From: Candidatus Caccousia avistercoris | GTDB taxonomy: Bacteria; Bacillota; Clostridia; Oscillospirales; Acutalibacteraceae | Reading direction: 5' to 3' | Length of the DNA stretch: 13,881 nucleotides | Assembly: GCA_018715025.1 (NCBI GenBank) | Contig: DVMK01000075.1 | Span: 1-13,881, forward strand | In this document: positions 11,733 through 13,881 of the stretch, piece after piece | Layout: each line of letters opens with the position of its first letter | How positions within the stretch are numbered: the stretch's first letter is position 1 | Notes under the pieces: generated by a model | What the model was told of the DNA's origin: nothing | Database searches by the model: none | The model's input: only the letters and a program-made list of their open reading frames with translations | Translations under genes and position numbers: made by a program

Positions 11733-13676
11733 ATGGAATTAAACGAAATCACCCAGGCAAGCCAGGAGTACGACGAGAGCCAAATCCAGGTTCTGGAGGG
11801 GCTTGAGGCCGTGCGGAAGCGCCCGGGCATGTACATTGCGTCCACCGGGCCCAAGGGCCTGCACCACCTGGTGTATGAAATTGTAGACAACTCCATCGAC
11901 GAGGCCCTGGCGGGCTTCTGCGACCGCATTGACGTGGAGATCCTCCCCGGCGACATTATCTGCGTAACGGACAACGGCCGCGGCATCCCTGTGGGCATTG
12001 AGCAGAAAACAGGGCTTCCGGCGGTGACGGTGGTGTTCACCATCCTTCACGCGGGCGGCAAGTTCGGCGGCAGCGGGTACAAGGTTTCCGGCGGTTTGCA
12101 CGGCGTGGGCGCTTCTGTGGTAAACGCCCTCTCGGAATGGCTTGAGGTAGAGGTGTACCACGAGGGCGTGGTCTACTACCAGAAATTTGAGCGCGGCCAC
12201 GCTGTGACCGAGCTGATGGAGAAGGGCGTCACCGAGAAAACCGGCACCATGGTCCGCTTCAAGCCGGACCCGGAAATTTTCAGGGAGAGCACCCAGTACG
12301 AGTACGAAACCCTGCAGACCCGCCTGCGGGAGCAGGCCTTTCTGAACGCGGGGGTTCACATTCACCTGGCGGACCGGCGCACCCCCGACGGCCAGGAGGA
12401 CAGCTTCTGCTACAGCGGCGGCATCTCCAGCTTTGTGGAGTACATCAACAAAAAGATGGCGGTGGAGGTGGTTCACCCGGACGTAATCTATTTTTCCGGC
12501 GTGGGGCCTGACGGCAATTCCACGGCGGAGGTGGCCATGCAGTACACCGACGCTTACACCGAGTATATGCTCAGCTTTGCCAACAATATTCACACCACCG
12601 ACGGCGGCACCCACGAGGAGGGCTTCAAGCGGGCCCTGACCCGGGTGATGAACGATTACGCCAGGAAATACAACATTCTGAAGGAAAACGACAAGAACCT
12701 TTCCGGCGACGACGTGCGGGAGGGCCTGACGGTGATCATCAGCGTCAAGCTGAAGGACGCCCAGTTTGAAAGCCAGACCAAGGGCCGCCTGGGCAACATG
12801 GAAATGCTCAGCCTGGTGAGCAGCCTGGTGAGCGACAAGCTGGCCACCTACCTGGAAGAAAACCCGGCCGCCGCCCGGGCCATTTTCGACAAGGCCCTGG
12901 CCGCCGCCCGCGCCCGGGAGGCCGCCCGCAAGGCCCGTGAGCTGGTGCGCCGCAAATCCGTGCTGGAAAACGCCGCCCTGCCCGGCAAGCTGGCGGACTG
13001 CCAGAGCCGCGACCCGGAGGAAACAGAGATTTACATCGTGGAGGGCGACTCTGCAGGGGGCTCCGCCAAGGGCGGGCGCAACCGGCGGTTCCAGGCGATT
13101 CTTCCCCTTTGGGGCAAAATGCTGAACGTGGAAAAGGCCCGGCTGGACAAGGTGTACGGCAACCAGAAGCTCATGCCGGTGGTAACGGCCCTTGGCTGCG
13201 GCATCGGCGACGAGTTCGACCTGAACAAGCTGCGGTACGGCAAGGTGATTATCATGGCGGATGCGGACGTGGACGGCTCGCACATACGCACCCTGCTGCT
13301 CACCTTCTTCTACCGCTTCATGAAGCCGTTGGTGGAGGAGGGCCATGTGTACCTGGCCCAGCCGCCCCTGTACCGCATTACCACCAAGGGCGACAAGCAC
13401 AACTACGCCTACTCCGACAAGGAGCGGGATCAGATTATGAGCCAGCTCAGCGGCCAGAACTACGAGATCCAGCGGTACAAGGGCCTGGGCGAAATGGACT
13501 CGGAGCAGCTGTGGGAGACCACCATGAACCCGGAAACCCGCATTATGCTGCGGGTGGAGGTGGAGGACGCCGCCGCCGCCAACGAGGCCTTCACCATCCT
13601 GATGGGCGACAAGGTGGAACCCCGCCGGGAGTTCATTGAAAAGAACGCCAAGTACGTGCAGAATCTGGACGTATAA
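11733..13676 (+). CDS. gyrB: DNA gyrase subunit B
   Basis: GyrB is the ATPase subunit of gyrase, which introduces negative supercoils with GyrA. The 647-residue protein has a GHKL ATPase domain with E49 and N53 (EIVDN), DNGRGIPV (80-87) and GGLHGVG (120-126). The transducer domain follows with TTDGGTHEEG (288-297) and the QTK loop QTKGRLGN (348-355). The Toprim domain shows EGDSAGG (437-443) and DADVDGSH (510-517), and the tail RYKGLGEMD (581-589). These mark GyrB rather than ParE. The start is uncertain: ATG 11733 is 12 bases from AAGGAG and ATG 11724 only 3; I prefer 11733. gyrA is not in the window, though it often follows gyrB; a repeat lies there instead. Confidence 0.96.
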   Translation: MELNEITQASQEYDESQIQVLEGLEAVRKRPGMYIASTGPKGLHHLVYEIVDNSIDEALAGFCDRIDVEILPGDIICVTDNGRGIPVGIEQKTGLPAVTVVFTILHAGGKFGGSGYKVSGGLHGVGASVVNALSEWLEVEVYHEGVVYYQKFERGHAVTELMEKGVTEKTGTMVRFKPDPEIFRESTQYEYETLQTRLREQAFLNAGVHIHLADRRTPDGQEDSFCYSGGISSFVEYINKKMAVEVVHPDVIYFSGVGPDGNSTAEVAMQYTDAYTEYMLSFANNIHTTDGGTHEEGFKRALTRVMNDYARKYNILKENDKNLSGDDVREGLTVIISVKLKDAQFESQTKGRLGNMEMLSLVSSLVSDKLATYLEENPAAARAIFDKALAAARAREAARKARELVRRKSVLENAALPGKLADCQSRDPEETEIYIVEGDSAGGSAKGGRNRRFQAILPLWGKMLNVEKARLDKVYGNQKLMPVVTALGCGIGDEFDLNKLRYGKVIIMADADVDGSHIRTLLLTFFYRFMKPLVEEGHVYLAQPPLYRITTKGDKHNYAYSDKERDQIMSQLSGQNYEIQRYKGLGEMDSEQLWETTMNPETRIMLRVEVEDAAAANEAFTILMGDKVEPRREFIEKNAKYVQNLDV

Positions 13677-13683
13677 AGTGTGC

Positions 13684-13698
13684 CGCAGCAAAGCTGCG
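13684..13698 (+). other. Small hairpin after gyrB
   Basis: CGCAGC and GCTGCG form a 6-bp stem with loop AAA, 7 bases after the gyrB stop. No T-run follows, so it is not a clear terminator. A second weak stem, CGACA/TGTCG, lies at 13711-13729. Confidence 0.4.
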
Positions 13699-13734
13699 TC
13701 ACGCGTCGAACGACATATTGAGCTTGTCGAAAAA

Positions 13735-13881
13735 GCTGTAAAAAGCAAAAGTTAAAGTTTTCGTCCACCTTTTTCAAAAGGTGGTGGGGTGCAGGGGCAA
13801 AGCCCCGCAAATGGCCGTGAAACGGCTTCAAAAAGGGTAAGCAGACAGGGAGCGTAGCTCCCGATTCTGCGATCTTCCGCG
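13735..13881 (-). repeat. 147-base structured repeat, copy 2 (inverted, reaches window edge)
   Basis: This is the reverse-complement match of 7619-7765, with six substitutions and no gaps. The four stems are intact: AAAAGGTGG-type at 13765-13784, GGGGC/GCCCC at 13794-13806, GCCGT/ACGGC at 13814-13826 and GGGAGC/GCTCCC at 13848-13862. The match runs to the last base of the window, so the element may be longer. It lies 58 bases beyond the gyrB stop. Confidence 0.9.

Noticed and set aside
11739..13748. 669-codon open frame antisense to gyrB
   Set aside because: It is an artefact of GC-rich third positions in gyrB, with no recognisable domain or ribosome-binding site.
1..13881. CRISPR array, tRNA, rRNA, transposase or phage genes
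   Set aside because: No regular spaced repeats, no cloverleaf or rRNA-like sequence and no mobile-element protein were seen on either strand by reading.

Overview
This window is the chromosomal replication-origin neighbourhood of a GC-rich member of the Firmicutes (Bacillota), class Clostridia. The gene order is the ancestral Gram-positive one: mnmE, jag, yidC, yidD, rnpA and rpmH on the minus strand, then dnaA, dnaN, an S4-domain gene (yaaA/rlbA), recF, remB (yaaB) and gyrB on the plus strand. Strong Shine-Dalgarno sequences, sigma-A type promoters, a YidC without a lipoprotein signal, and the sequence style of GyrB and of the MFS permease fit a gut Oscillospiraceae/Ruminococcaceae-type organism. 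The genus cannot be fixed from sequence reading alone.

Left arm (1-6111). Bases 1-220 are a non-coding stack of GC-rich hairpins downstream of mnmE. mnmE (tRNA modification GTPase), jag (KH/R3H RNA-binding protein), yidC (membrane insertase), yidD and rnpA (RNase P protein) follow, read leftward from rpmH. A near-consensus promoter drives rpmH, a small hairpin sits after rpmH, and a good intrinsic terminator lies between jag and mnmE. An MFS permease gene with its own promoter lies between rpmH and dnaA.

Origin (6112-8155). dnaA has its own promoter and a structured leader. The 616-base dnaA-dnaN gap holds an AT-rich patch with a DnaA-box variant, a 147-base structured repeat, two more hairpins, a cluster of degenerate DnaA boxes, and a basal unwinding element: box, GC cluster, CTA trios, AT-rich DNA. 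This is the likely start point of chromosome replication.

Right arm (8156-13881). dnaN (sliding clamp), the S4 gene, recF, remB, a small zinc-ribbon membrane protein of unknown function and gyrB run rightward. gyrB has tandem promoters and a very GC-rich leader. After gyrB a second copy of the 147-base repeat lies in inverted orientation and runs to the window edge.

Together the genes cover replication initiation (DnaA, oriC, DnaN), supercoiling (GyrB), repair (RecF), and RNA and membrane-protein biogenesis (RnpA, L34, YidC, Jag, MnmE). No defence system, CRISPR array, transposase, rRNA or tRNA was seen. The most interesting non-gene elements are the unwinding module and the structured repeat, whose two copies differ only in loops and linkers.
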